From positions 19,662-83,661 of the forward strand of contig DATJIW010000094.1 in assembly GCA_035492775.1 (NCBI GenBank): DNA of 64,000 nucleotides, written 5' to 3'. Source of the stretch: DATJFQ01 sp035492775 (GTDB lineage: Bacteria > Acidobacteriota > Vicinamibacteria > Vicinamibacterales > 2-12-FULL-66-21). The notes beneath the pieces were generated by a model. That model was not told where the DNA came from. It searched no databases and saw only the letters and a list, made by a program, of their open reading frames with translations. The position numbers were made by a program, and so were the translations under genes. Below are positions 42,840 through 52,232 of the stretch, in pieces (position 1 is the stretch's first letter; every line of letters begins with the position of its first letter).

Positions 42840-44632
42840 TCGAACGAAGCATCGTCACGGCAGCCATCGCGGGGCTGTCGGCCGCGGCCGCGACGCCTGT
42901 CGTGAAACGCATCGCCGTCCGCACCCGGACGGTGGCGCTACCGAAACAGGATCGCTGGCACACACGGCCGATTCCCCTGCTCGGCGGTGTCGCGCTTGCG
43001 GTCGGCATCACTGCGGGCCTCGCGGTCAGCGGCGCGTCTCCACGATCCATCGTTCCAGGGCTCGTCGTGATCGCGGGCATGCTCCTGCTCGGCCTCCTGG
43101 ACGATGTGGTGCGGCTCAAGCCCGTGTCCAAGCTCGTCACGCAGATCGTCGTCGCGTCCGCGTTCCCGCTGCTCGGCGGGAGCCCCGGGTGGACAGGGTC
43201 GGGGATCCTGAACGGCGTACTCGAGATCGCCTGGATCGTGACGATCACCAACGCGCTCAATCTGCTCGACAACATGGATGGGCTCTGCGCCGGCATCGCG
43301 GCAATAGCGAGCATCGGCTGCTGGCTCGAGTTCGCCGGTGCGTCGCCAGCGCTCGCCAGCCTGTCTGCCGCGCTCTTTGGCGCGACCGTGGGGTTTCTGT
43401 TCTTCAACTTCCGGCCGGCGTCGGTCTTCATGGGTGACGCGGGCAGCCTCTTGCTTGGCAGTGCGCTGGCGGTGCTCGCTCTCTCCGGCAGCCGTCAGCT
43501 CGGTACCGGACTCGTCAGTGCGCTTGCCGTCCCCGTCTGCCTGCTTCTCATTCCGCTGTTCGACACGGCGTTCGTGACCCTTTCGCGCATCCTGTCGACG
43601 CGATCCGCTTCACAGGGCGGCCGCGATCACACGTCGCATCGGCTCGTCGCGATGGGGTTCTCGGAAACGCAGGCGGTCCTCTTCCTCTGGGCGCTGGCCG
43701 CTGCCGGGAGCGGCATCGCGGTCCTGAGCCATTCGATTGGCGCCTTCGGGACCGTCATCGTCGCGCCGCTGCTCATCGTCGCGCTGACCCTGCTCGGCAT
43801 CTGGCTCGCGCGCGTTTCGGTCTACGATGGCGACGATTTTTCGCTGCTCATCAACCGCGCGTACACGCCATTGCTTGTGGACGTCACCTATCGCCGCCGT
43901 CTGTTCGAGATCCTCCTGGACCTCGTTCTTGTGACGTTCGCGTATTGCGCTGCCTACGTGATCCGGTTCGACCGCGATACGCCGAAGTACTACGCGCTCA
44001 TGCAGCAGTCGCTGCCGATCGTGATCAGTTGCCAGCTGCTGGCGTTCCTGACGATGGGGATTTACCGCGGCACGTGGCGGTACATCGGCCTCGGGGACAT
44101 CACGACGTTTGCGAAGGGCATCGTGCTCGGGGTCCTCGGGAGCGTGATGGCGCTGGTGTATCTGTACCGCTTCGCCGGCTACTCGCGGGGCGTGTTCATG
44201 ATCGATTTGATGCTGCTTGGCCTGCTCGTTCCGGGCTCGCGGCTGTCGTTCAGGATTCTGGGTGACGCGGCAGGGCGGCGCCGGCGGGGGGGCAGCAGCG
44301 CCCTCGTCTACGGTGCAGGGGACGCGGGCGCCATCCTCGTGACGGAGCTGAGGAACAACACGCGGCACGGCCTCACGCCGGTCGGATTCGTGGACGACGA
44401 CCGCTCGAAGTACGGAAAACGCGTTCTGCGTCTCCCGATCTTCGGCGGCATCGACGAACTCGGCGCTATCATCGGGAAGGAAGGGGTCGAGGCCATCGTC
44501 ATCAGTACGACCCGGCTTCCGCCGGAGCGCCTGACGGCGCTCGAGCGGATCTGTCATGCCAGCGGGACGCGGCTGCTCCGGTTGCGTTTCGGACTCGACG
44601 ACGTGTCAGCAGAAGCGCAACGCGCAGAATAG
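42836..44632 (+). CDS. WecA/MraY-like phosphoglycosyltransferase fused to CapD-like N-terminal region
   Basis: A 598-residue fusion. Residues ~1-335 form a polytopic polyprenyl-phosphate GlcNAc-1-phosphate transferase-like enzyme: HTRPIPLLGGVAL near residue 42, LLGLLDDVVRL near 84, NALNLLDNMDGL near 138, FMGDAGSLLLG near 197 and DHTSHRLVAMG near 263. It would start lipid-linked glycan synthesis. Residues ~345-598 resemble the N-terminal part of CapD/PglF-type enzymes: four helices (LFEILLDLVLVTFAYCAAYV) and a Rossmann segment SALVYGAGDAGAILVTEL near 488. The catalytic SDR domain that normally follows is absent. It ends the plus-strand operon. Confidence 0.85.
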   Translation: MIERSIVTAAIAGLSAAAATPVVKRIAVRTRTVALPKQDRWHTRPIPLLGGVALAVGITAGLAVSGASPRSIVPGLVVIAGMLLLGLLDDVVRLKPVSKLVTQIVVASAFPLLGGSPGWTGSGILNGVLEIAWIVTITNALNLLDNMDGLCAGIAAIASIGCWLEFAGASPALASLSAALFGATVGFLFFNFRPASVFMGDAGSLLLGSALAVLALSGSRQLGTGLVSALAVPVCLLLIPLFDTAFVTLSRILSTRSASQGGRDHTSHRLVAMGFSETQAVLFLWALAAAGSGIAVLSHSIGAFGTVIVAPLLIVALTLLGIWLARVSVYDGDDFSLLINRAYTPLLVDVTYRRRLFEILLDLVLVTFAYCAAYVIRFDRDTPKYYALMQQSLPIVISCQLLAFLTMGIYRGTWRYIGLGDITTFAKGIVLGVLGSVMALVYLYRFAGYSRGVFMIDLMLLGLLVPGSRLSFRILGDAAGRRRRGGSSALVYGAGDAGAILVTELRNNTRHGLTPVGFVDDDRSKYGKRVLRLPIFGGIDELGAIIGKEGVEAIVISTTRLPPERLTALERICHASGTRLLRLRFGLDDVSAEAQRAE

Positions 44633-44647
44633 CGCGTCCTCGCGACG

Positions 44648-46411
44648 CTACTGAACCATGAAGTAGTCGCTGCCCAGCCACGCCTCGTAATTCGCGATCC
44701 CTCCAGCGCTCCTGACCCAGACCTGCACCGCGTACTTGCCGGGCGATGCCGGCGTCCAGCTGAATGAGTTCGACGACGAGTAGCTCTGAGCGATCTGCCA
44801 CGACGAACCGTCGAAGACCCAGAACTCGTACTGCAGCGGTCCAGCGGTACCGCCGGTCGCGACGGCCGTCCACGTCACCGCGGTGCCGGAGGTCGGTGTG
44901 ACGGATGGTTTGAGCGAGAGCACTTTCGGCGTGCTGGATGCGATCGTCAGGATGTCAGTTCCTCTCCACGCGTCATACGTCGCAGTCGACCCGGCGCGTC
45001 TGACCCAGACCTGGATTGCATAGCGGCCGGCAGCGGGAGTCCAGCTGAACGTCGAAGTCGAGCTGTACCCCTGCGGATTCGTCCATGTGCCCGTGCCCTG
45101 GTTGTAGACCCAGAATGTATAGTCGACCGGCGACGATGTATCGGCGACGCTTGCCGTCCAGGTGACGGCCGTGCCAGGCGCCGCAGGGAACGACACGTTC
45201 GACGTGAGCTGCACCGCGGACCGCGTGATCTCGAACGTGCCGGTTCCGAGCCACGCTTCGTATTTCGCGGTCGATCCTGCGCTTCTTACCCACACCTGAA
45301 GGGCGTACTTGCCTTCGTCGCCCCAGGTCGGCGTCCACGTATAGCTGTTCGACATCGAGTAGGGCTGCACTTCGGTCCATCCGATGCCTTCGTGCAGCCG
45401 CCAGAACGAATACTGCAGCGGACCGGCCGAGCCACCGCGGGCGCGCGCCGTCCACGTGATCGTGGTGCCGGTCGCCGTCGGGAGGTTGGTGTCCGGTGTG
45501 ATCGACTTGACCACGATGGGCGAACGGCTGACGCTAAAAAAGCCCGAGCCCGCGTACACGTCGTACTTCGCTGCCGAGCCCACCTGGCGCGCCCAGACCT
45601 GGATCGCGTAGGTGCCTGTGGCAGACGGCGTCCACGTGAAGTCGGTTTGAGGACCGTAAGGCTGGACGATCGTCCATGCGCCCGTCGACTGCTGATAGAG
45701 CCAATACTCGTATTCCAGCTGCACGCCGGACGGGACGCTGGCCATGGACGCGCTCCACGTGATCGATTGCCCGGGAGGCACCGGGAATTCCGTCGACGTG
45801 GTCAGCTGCAGCGGCTGCGCCGCTACGGTGAACAGGTCGGTGCCGACCCAGGCTTCATACTTTGCGGTGGATCCGACCACACGCGCCCAGACCTGCACCG
45901 CGTGCACACCGAGGTCGCCCCACGCGGGTGCCCACGTGAAGGAGTTGCTGGAGCTGTAATCCTGGGCTTTCACCCAGCCAGCTGCCGAGTACAGCCAGAA
46001 CGCATATTCGACCGGGCCGTTCTTGCTCGTCGCTGAAGCCGTCCACGTGACCGGTTTTCCGGCAAGCACCGGATATGTCGTCGACGCGCGCAACGATGTA
46101 ATGACCGTCGTTCCAGGCGGCGCCGTCGCCGGGAGCAGAATCTCACGCGAGTACGAGCTATAGAGCCCCTGGGAGTTGTACGCGCGGACGGCGAAATAGT
46201 AGTTGAGTGTGGGATCAAGATTGCTGATCGGATACGAAGTCTGCGTGCCGACGTTCACGTTGCTCGTATAGACGCCCGACTGCGTGCCGACCGACACGAC
46301 GTAACCGGCGATATCAGGCTCCGTGTTCGGATCCCACGTCAGCGTCTGCGCGTCGACGACGGCGGCGAAGGCAAAAATGAACGCAATAATCCCGAGGACT
46401 CGTCTCCGCAT
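44648..46411 (-). CDS. Secreted Fn3 protein with five ~95-residue repeats
   Basis: An exported protein of 587 residues: a signal peptide (MRRRVLGIIAFIFAFAAVVDA), one fibronectin type III-like domain at ~24-115 (LTWDPNTEPDIAGYVV), then five tandem repeats of ~93-100 residues. Each repeat carries ITW(T/S)A, FW(L/V/R)Y or FWR, a (Q/V)DYSSSNSF-like turn, WTP and (I/V)QVWVRxAGSxAxYxAW in this order. The same repeat occurs five times in the protein encoded at 46635-49835. I do not know a named family; Ig-like or triple-tyrosine-like folds are plausible. It is convergent with the polysaccharide operon. Confidence 0.75.
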   Translation of the reverse strand: MRRRVLGIIAFIFAFAAVVDAQTLTWDPNTEPDIAGYVVSVGTQSGVYTSNVNVGTQTSYPISNLDPTLNYYFAVRAYNSQGLYSSYSREILLPATAPPGTTVITSLRASTTYPVLAGKPVTWTASATSKNGPVEYAFWLYSAAGWVKAQDYSSSNSFTWAPAWGDLGVHAVQVWARVVGSTAKYEAWVGTDLFTVAAQPLQLTTSTEFPVPPGQSITWSASMASVPSGVQLEYEYWLYQQSTGAWTIVQPYGPQTDFTWTPSATGTYAIQVWARQVGSAAKYDVYAGSGFFSVSRSPIVVKSITPDTNLPTATGTTITWTARARGGSAGPLQYSFWRLHEGIGWTEVQPYSMSNSYTWTPTWGDEGKYALQVWVRSAGSTAKYEAWLGTGTFEITRSAVQLTSNVSFPAAPGTAVTWTASVADTSSPVDYTFWVYNQGTGTWTNPQGYSSTSTFSWTPAAGRYAIQVWVRRAGSTATYDAWRGTDILTIASSTPKVLSLKPSVTPTSGTAVTWTAVATGGTAGPLQYEFWVFDGSSWQIAQSYSSSNSFSWTPASPGKYAVQVWVRSAGGIANYEAWLGSDYFMVQ

Positions 46412-46634
46412 GATGACGGAGACAGGGGCAACGGATGTGCCCTGTCACCCCGGAGTCGGTCGATTCGCGCTAAGTATCACCAACCCAGCCGGTTATACGA
46501 CGACCCTTCGGGGCGCGCACACCGGGCACACTGCGCAGGACGGCACGGTTCTGTAATTCCGCCTGCAGGTTTAGCGCGGCGGCCAGGCGCCCCTTCATCG
46601 CGATGAAGCGAACATGGAGCGCCCGGCTGAATCG

Positions 46635-49600
46635 CTACCGTATCGTAAAGGTCCCCGTGCCGGTCCACGCTTCGTAGTTTGCCGTCGATCCGGCACTCCG
46701 CACCCAGACCTGCAACGCGTAATTCCCACGGTCGGCACTCGACGGCGTCCACGTGAAGGTATTGCTCGTGCCGTAACCTTGCACGAGTGACCACGTGCCA
46801 GTCTGTTGATTGAGGCGCCAGAATTCGAACTGCAGCGGTCCCGCCGTGCCGCCGCTCGCGACTGCGGTCCACGTGATCGTCGTCCCGGCGGCCGCGGGAA
46901 GCGTCGTGTTCACGGCCAGCTTTGTGATCGCGGCGGGTCCCGACGCGCCCACCGTGAACGTGCCGCTGCTCGTCCACACGTCGTAGTTGACCGACGAACC
47001 AGTCGAGCGCGCCCAGACCTGCAGCGAGTACTGACCATCCTGCGCCGGAGTCCATGCCACGCTCGGCGACGTGCTCCAATCGCGCAGCACGGACCAGCCG
47101 GCGCCGTCACGATAAATCCAGAACTTGTACTGAGGCGTGAGTCCCCCTTGGGCCATGGCAGTCCAATTCACGATCGCTGCCGACGGTATCGGGAACACCA
47201 CGTCGGACGACACGGAGACTTTCGCCACCGGATTGTGCGCTACGGCGAAGTTGCCGGTGCTTTGCCATACTTCGTAGTTCGCCGACGATGCAGCGCTGCG
47301 CACCCATACCTGGATGGCGTGCGTACCGACATCCGCCGGATCCGCCGGAGTCCAGGTGTAGGTCGAAGCGGCACTGTAGTCCTGCACCATCGCCCAGGCG
47401 TTCGTGCTCTGATCGAACCTCCAGAAGCGGTACTGCAGTGGGCCGGACGACCCGCCGCTCGCCGAAGCGCTCCAGGTGATGGGAACGCCCGCAAGATACG
47501 TCGGCCCGCCGGGCTGTGAGGCGAAACTGACGATTTTCAGCGGCGCGGTGTTGGTGATGCTGAACGTGCCGCTGGTGCGCCAGTCGTCATAGGCGACAGC
47601 GGTTCCGGCGATGCGAGCCCACACCTGCACTGCGTATGTTCCCGTCGTGGATGGCGTCCAAGTGGCCTGAGCGGACGTGCCGTAATCCTGGAGTACTGAC
47701 CAGCCCTGCCCGTCCTTGTAAAGCCAGAACTTGTATTCGGTGGATCCCGGCGGCGTTGCTGACGCCGACCAATGAATGACGCTGCCGGATGGTTGCGGGA
47801 ACACGGCGTCCGCACGGAACGAAACGATCGATGCCGTCGGCCGTACGATCGTGAACGCGTTCGAGGCGTAGTACGCGTCGTAGCGGTTCGGGGAGCCGAC
47901 CGCGCGCGCCCACACCTGGAGGAAATGATCGCCCGCATCGGCGAGGCCCGGCGTCCAGGTAAATGTGTTTCCCGAGCCATAGTCCTGCACCATGTGCCAG
48001 CCGACACCCGGGTCGTTCCGCCAGAACTGATATTGAAGCGCCGCTGCACCGGCGATTGACGAGGCCGTCCATGTGATCGGGGATCCTGCGGCGGCCGGAA
48101 ACGCCGTGCTGACGGTGACGCTCGGGCGTGACACGGCCGTGACGGTGACGGGCACCGACAGCGTCATCTCGAGGTGCGCGCTCGTGGACGACACGTTGAC
48201 GGAACCCGAATAGACGCCGGGCGCAAGCGCGGCCGCGGTGATGGCCGTTTGACCTGGCGTGGTGTCGATCGCCGTTCCAGTGGCAGGGCCGGGAGTCAGC
48301 CAGTTGACCGACGACACCGCTTTCCACGTGATACCAAGCGAGCTCGCGTTGCCGATCGTGAGCGCGGCGGGAGCGCTGGCCGCGCCACTCGTCGTGAAGA
48401 TCGCGAGCGGCGATGGCGTCAGCGTCATCTTGGGAGAGGTCACGGCGTAAACGCGCCCGGCGAGCGATCCGGCGGTCGTGGTCGCGTCTGGAGTGCTCGC
48501 GACGATGTCGCGTGCGCCTTCGCCCGTGAGTTCATAGATGATCAGTTTCGAAACCGGGCCGGCACTCTCGTCTCCGAGTATTTCGCGGCTGATGCTTGCG
48601 GGATTGGAGAGATCGACGGTGCGCCTGCCGCTGGCATTCACGAATCCGATGCTGCTCCGCGGCCGCCCGTAGTAGACGACGATCTCGTCCGGGTTGCCGC
48701 TGCTGCCTCTGGCCAACATGGCGAGGTCGTCTGGAAAGTCACGGTTGATGTCGCCGCCCGTAAGGACGGCGCCGATGTGGCCATTCGCCGTCGGACCGAG
48801 GAACGTGAGATCCGCGCTCGAGAGGCCCATCGAGATCCAGGCGGTGCGGCCCCAGAGCACGTACACCGCTCCGGCTCCGCTGTCGGCGTTCGGCGCGCCG
48901 ATCGCAATGTCGGCCGCGCCGTCGCCGTCGAAATCGCCGACGCGGATGCTGCTGCCAGCGCTGTCGTTCCCCACGCCGACGAAGTAGGCGTCTTCGTCCT
49001 GCGAGAGCGTCATGTTCGCCGGGAAGGTGCGGCTCGTCCGTCCCTTGACCAAGTAGGTGAGGTTCAGTGAGGGTGCGCCGATCAGAAGATCGTAGTGATT
49101 GTCCCTGGTGACATCAGCTGCGGTGATGACCGATCCGAGGCCGCTTCCGGAAATGCGGATGTCTGCTGCCGCCGCTGACAGATCACGCGAGCCGCTCAGC
49201 GAGGGCGATCCGTAGATCACATAGATACGCCCGTTGCCGGACGCCCCCATGATGATGTCGCGGTAGCCGTCGCCGTCGATGTCCGCGGTAGCGAGCGCAG
49301 AGCCGAGGTGGTCTCCCGCGGCGCCCGTTACCGTGTAGACGGCCGACGCCGTCGTCAGCGATTCGCCGCCGTTGAATCCGGTCTGGAAGACGTAAACCGC
49401 CCCGCGCCCAGACAGCGCATTCGGGGCGGAGACGACCAGCGTCTTGTTGTTGCTGCCTTCGACGTTGAGCACGCTGCCGTTGGCGGTGACCGTACCGAAG
49501 CCGTCCCCGGCTGCCGCACCGGACACGACGACGTTCGCATGCGTGAGCGACACGGTTCCCCCCGGCACCGGACCGCCGAAGATGATAAAGACCTTGCCGA

Positions 49601-49835
49601 TGTCGGTGCTGCTCGGCGCGCCGATTATCAGGTCACGCCGCAAATCCGAGGCGCTGATCGATCCTTGATCCAAAAACACGCCGGCGTGCTGGCCGGCAGC
49701 GGTGCCCGTCCAGACGACTTCGGCCCCTCCATTGGCCAGGTCGGTGGTTTGCGCGCCAGCGAATGTGGCTATCGAACAGAGCGTGACGATGGAACAGACG
49801 ACGAGCGTGATCGCAGGGTGCGTCTTCGGGTTCAT
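46635..49835 (-). CDS. Secreted FG-GAP propeller protein with five ~95-residue repeats
   Basis: An exported protein of 1066 residues beginning MNPKTHPAITLVVCSIVTL, a signal peptide. Residues ~40-430 form an integrin-alpha-like FG-GAP propeller with calcium-binding loops such as DIDGDGYRDIIMGA, DVTRDNHYDLLIGAP, DFDGDGAADIAIGAP and DINRDFPDDLAML. A BACON/Ig-like domain (SPLAIFTTSGAAS to SVPVTVTA) follows at ~450-560. Then come five copies of the ~95-residue repeat with ITWTAxASGG, YRFWRF, QDYS, WTP and QVWVRSA, also found in the neighbour at 44648. The ATG at 49835 is preferred over an upstream start. Probable role: cell-surface adhesion or matrix protein. Confidence 0.8.
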   Translation of the reverse strand: MNPKTHPAITLVVCSIVTLCSIATFAGAQTTDLANGGAEVVWTGTAAGQHAGVFLDQGSISASDLRRDLIIGAPSSTDIGKVFIIFGGPVPGGTVSLTHANVVVSGAAAGDGFGTVTANGSVLNVEGSNNKTLVVSAPNALSGRGAVYVFQTGFNGGESLTTASAVYTVTGAAGDHLGSALATADIDGDGYRDIIMGASGNGRIYVIYGSPSLSGSRDLSAAAADIRISGSGLGSVITAADVTRDNHYDLLIGAPSLNLTYLVKGRTSRTFPANMTLSQDEDAYFVGVGNDSAGSSIRVGDFDGDGAADIAIGAPNADSGAGAVYVLWGRTAWISMGLSSADLTFLGPTANGHIGAVLTGGDINRDFPDDLAMLARGSSGNPDEIVVYYGRPRSSIGFVNASGRRTVDLSNPASISREILGDESAGPVSKLIIYELTGEGARDIVASTPDATTTAGSLAGRVYAVTSPKMTLTPSPLAIFTTSGAASAPAALTIGNASSLGITWKAVSSVNWLTPGPATGTAIDTTPGQTAITAAALAPGVYSGSVNVSSTSAHLEMTLSVPVTVTAVSRPSVTVSTAFPAAAGSPITWTASSIAGAAALQYQFWRNDPGVGWHMVQDYGSGNTFTWTPGLADAGDHFLQVWARAVGSPNRYDAYYASNAFTIVRPTASIVSFRADAVFPQPSGSVIHWSASATPPGSTEYKFWLYKDGQGWSVLQDYGTSAQATWTPSTTGTYAVQVWARIAGTAVAYDDWRTSGTFSITNTAPLKIVSFASQPGGPTYLAGVPITWSASASGGSSGPLQYRFWRFDQSTNAWAMVQDYSAASTYTWTPADPADVGTHAIQVWVRSAASSANYEVWQSTGNFAVAHNPVAKVSVSSDVVFPIPSAAIVNWTAMAQGGLTPQYKFWIYRDGAGWSVLRDWSTSPSVAWTPAQDGQYSLQVWARSTGSSVNYDVWTSSGTFTVGASGPAAITKLAVNTTLPAAAGTTITWTAVASGGTAGPLQFEFWRLNQQTGTWSLVQGYGTSNTFTWTPSSADRGNYALQVWVRSAGSTANYEAWTGTGTFTIR

Positions 49836-49971
49836 CAGGGCCCTCCAGACCTCGACCGTTCGCCCGAGCAACGCGTATGCCCAGCCGTATTGCCAGTTTT
49901 GTGGTTGATTTGAGGAGTCTCATTCCGTGAGCGTGCGTTGCGGTGGGCAGGAGATGCCTCAAGTTCGGTGG

Positions 49972-49977
49972 TAAATT
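49972..49977 (+). promoter_or_regulatory. -10 element of a probable leaderless promoter
   Basis: TAAATT begins exactly 12 nt before the GTG start at 49984, so transcription would begin at the start codon. No ribosome binding site is visible. The -35 region is weak. Confidence 0.4.
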
Positions 49978-49983
49978 GCCCAC

Positions 49984-50742
49984 GTGGAGCCGACGTATGG
50001 AGATCCGTCGTGGCTGCGATCGCAACTCGGGATCGCGCTGGACGTTGCCGCTCTGGGCGCCGCGGCGGCACGTGCGGCGGGCCTGGGCGTCCGCTCCGAA
50101 CAAGGGCGTGACATCAAGATCGATGCGGATTTCGCGACAGATCGTCGCGTGCACGAGGAACTCGCACGACGCTCACCGATTCCGATCCTTTCTGAGGAGC
50201 GCACTTCCTCTGCGGCCGCCACCGGACCGCGATGGATCGTCGACCCCGTCGACGGCAGCATGAATTTCACGCGGCAGATTCCGTTCTGCGGCGTCTCCAT
50301 TGCGTTGTGGCATGGGATGACGCCGCTCCTCGGCGTCATCCACGATCTGTCCCGTGAGGAAGTGTTCAGCGGGATCGTTCAGCACGGTGCGTGGCTGAAC
50401 GGCCGGCCGATCAGAGTGAGCGAGGTCGCCGATCGGGGGCGGGCGATCCTCTGCAGCGGCCTGCCAACGGCGTCTGTGCACGGGACGGCGAAGCTGAATG
50501 CGTTTCTCGCCCGCGCCGAGGCCTATAAGAAACTGCGCGCGCTGGGCTCTGCGGCGCTGATGCTCGCGTATGTCGCGTGCGGCCGCTGCGAAGCGTATGC
50601 GGAGGACGGCATCGCGATCTGGGACGTCGCCGCCGGCCTCGCGATCGTCAGCGCCGCGGGCGGCCGGTTCTCGATGGTCGATACGGGCGTACCGGATCGG
50701 TATGATGTCGAGGCGACGAACGCCGCGCTGAAATGTGTATGA
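49984..50742 (+). CDS. Inositol monophosphatase-family phosphatase
   Basis: A 252-residue metal-dependent sugar-phosphate phosphatase with the IMPase motifs ILSEE near residue 69, WIVDPVDGSMNF near 84, GVIHDLSREEVFSGI near 118 and the C-terminal IAIWDVAAGLAIVSAAGG near 210. The substrate could be inositol phosphate, histidinol phosphate, fructose 1,6-bisphosphate or a nucleotide-sugar precursor; the sequence does not decide. It is divergent from the FG-GAP gene and convergent with the coiled-coil methyltransferase. Confidence 0.88.
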   Translation: MEPTYGDPSWLRSQLGIALDVAALGAAAARAAGLGVRSEQGRDIKIDADFATDRRVHEELARRSPIPILSEERTSSAAATGPRWIVDPVDGSMNFTRQIPFCGVSIALWHGMTPLLGVIHDLSREEVFSGIVQHGAWLNGRPIRVSEVADRGRAILCSGLPTASVHGTAKLNAFLARAEAYKKLRALGSAALMLAYVACGRCEAYAEDGIAIWDVAAGLAIVSAAGGRFSMVDTGVPDRYDVEATNAALKCV

Positions 50743-50746
50743 CGTG

Positions 50747-50791
50747 AATTGGTGAAGCGTTGAATTTCACCAGCGCACCAACCCACCAATT
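50747..50791. terminator. Convergent-junction hairpin
   Basis: AATTGGTG (50747-50754) and CACCAATT (50784-50791) form a perfect 8-bp inverted repeat. An alternative inner pairing of GGTGAA and TTCACC can also form. It lies between the stops of two convergent genes. Confidence 0.5.
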
Positions 50792-50804
50792 GTCGAGTGG
50801 CGGC

Positions 50805-52232
50805 TCAGGCCCGTCTCGCGACGATCGCGTAATCGAGAAACGTGAAGAGACGACCGTTGAGCTTGTCGATGTTCGCGTTCAGCACGTCGACCATGTCGTT
50901 CAGCGGAGCCGACGCGGATGCTGCGATTGTCTGCAGCTTGTCGGCTGGCGGGACGGGCGAACGATACTCGATGCGGGCTTCGGCGAAACCGCTTGCGAGC
51001 ACCAGATACCGCAAGGTTTCCGGGTGGAGCGGCCACACGTGCGTGATGTCGCGGATGAAGCTTTCGAAGAAGGCGACCCAGCAGGCAGGATTCAAGGTTT
51101 CGAGTACGAGCGGCGCTCCCGGCCGGAGCTTGTGGTGCGCGGCCTCCAGGAACCGAAGCAGATATCCGGGTTCGAGGTGCTCCACCACCTGCGCGGCAAA
51201 CAGACCGCCGACCGCTCCGTCGGGAAGCGCGTCGAGGTATGACACGACATCGCGTTCCGCGACGTCGAGTCCCCGCAGCCGGCAGACCTCGACCATCTCG
51301 TGATTCAGATCCAGTCCGCGTGCGCTGATCCCGCGGCTGCGCAGCAGGTCCAGAAACTCCCCGCGGCCGCAGCCGACATCGAGCACGTCCGATGCGCCTT
51401 CGAAGTACGGTAGATACGATTCGAGGCGCCCGCGGATCTCTTCCTGCGACCCGCGGAACTGGTCTTCGAAGCCGACATACTTATACGCGTCGAGCTGATC
51501 GGCGAGTTCCTGAGGTGGCCGCGAGGCCGGGTCGCCGCTGGCAGCTGCGGCAGTGACGCCGCGTTCGAGTTCGCGTTTGGCCGCCAGCGCCGCCTGTTGA
51601 GCAGCCGACGCCACGGTCCGCAGTTCCGAGTCCGCGTTTTCACGCGCCTGCTGCTCGTCCGCAAGGCGCGCCTGCACTCGCGCGCTGGCGACCGACAGCG
51701 ACTCCCACCGCTTCGCAGAGTCCGACGCGAGGCCGTTCACCGCCGCATTGACGACGAATGCCTGCGAGCCGACCTGCCGGTCCTTCGTATCCACATACGG
51801 CGTGATCTGCTGCGCGAACTGGATCAAATGGGTCTGCAGCGCTGCGAGTGCCGCGAACTGATCCTGCAGCACGTCAACGAGCCGATGCAGCGCCGCCTGC
51901 GCATCGCGGTGGGCGGCGGCGTTTCTATTGAGGTGGTCGACGAGCCGGGAGTTGAACGCCCGCTGCCGTTCGAGGGCGGGCATGACGGCGCGCCACACGA
52001 GCCCGGCCAGCCGGCCCTTGAATCCGCCTGCAGATGGTGCGGACGGCAGGTTCCACGCGTCGTTCAGGGATGGAAGCTGAGATTCGTCGTAGGGCGCCGG
52101 CGGCGGCGGCAGCGCCGGAAATCGCGCAAGCGAACGATCGAGCGCCGTCAGCGCGTCGTTGTATCGGCGATCGGCATCGATCCGCTCCTGCTCGAGACGG
52201 CGCAGCGTCGTTTCGAGCGGCTCGTGGTTCAA
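50805..52232 (-). CDS. Coiled-coil SAM methyltransferase, WbdD-like
   Basis: A 475-residue protein whose first ~265 residues are mostly helical with coiled-coil character (ETTLRRLEQERIDADRRY; DEQQARENADSELRTVASAAQQ). A C-terminal class I methyltransferase follows with VLDVGCGRGEFLDLLRSRG near residue 283, GLDLNHEMVEVCRLRGL, FAAQVVEHLEP and HVWPLHPETLRYLV. The layout resembles O-antigen chain-terminating methyltransferases such as WbdD and other polysaccharide-locus methyltransferases; no kinase domain is visible. The gene overlaps the end of thiG, so it is expressed with the thiamine genes. Confidence 0.75.
   Translation of the reverse strand: MNHEPLETTLRRLEQERIDADRRYNDALTALDRSLARFPALPPPPAPYDESQLPSLNDAWNLPSAPSAGGFKGRLAGLVWRAVMPALERQRAFNSRLVDHLNRNAAAHRDAQAALHRLVDVLQDQFAALAALQTHLIQFAQQITPYVDTKDRQVGSQAFVVNAAVNGLASDSAKRWESLSVASARVQARLADEQQARENADSELRTVASAAQQAALAAKRELERGVTAAAASGDPASRPPQELADQLDAYKYVGFEDQFRGSQEEIRGRLESYLPYFEGASDVLDVGCGRGEFLDLLRSRGISARGLDLNHEMVEVCRLRGLDVAERDVVSYLDALPDGAVGGLFAAQVVEHLEPGYLLRFLEAAHHKLRPGAPLVLETLNPACWVAFFESFIRDITHVWPLHPETLRYLVLASGFAEARIEYRSPVPPADKLQTIAASASAPLNDMVDVLNANIDKLNGRLFTFLDYAIVARRA

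Noticed and set aside
46412..46634. Possible c-di-GMP (GEMM) riboswitch on the minus strand upstream of the Fn3 repeat protein
   Set aside because: A stretch resembling the second half of the motif (GGCGC and GCGCTAAACC on the minus strand) is present, but the conserved first half with GCAAACC is not, and no consistent three-helix fold was found.
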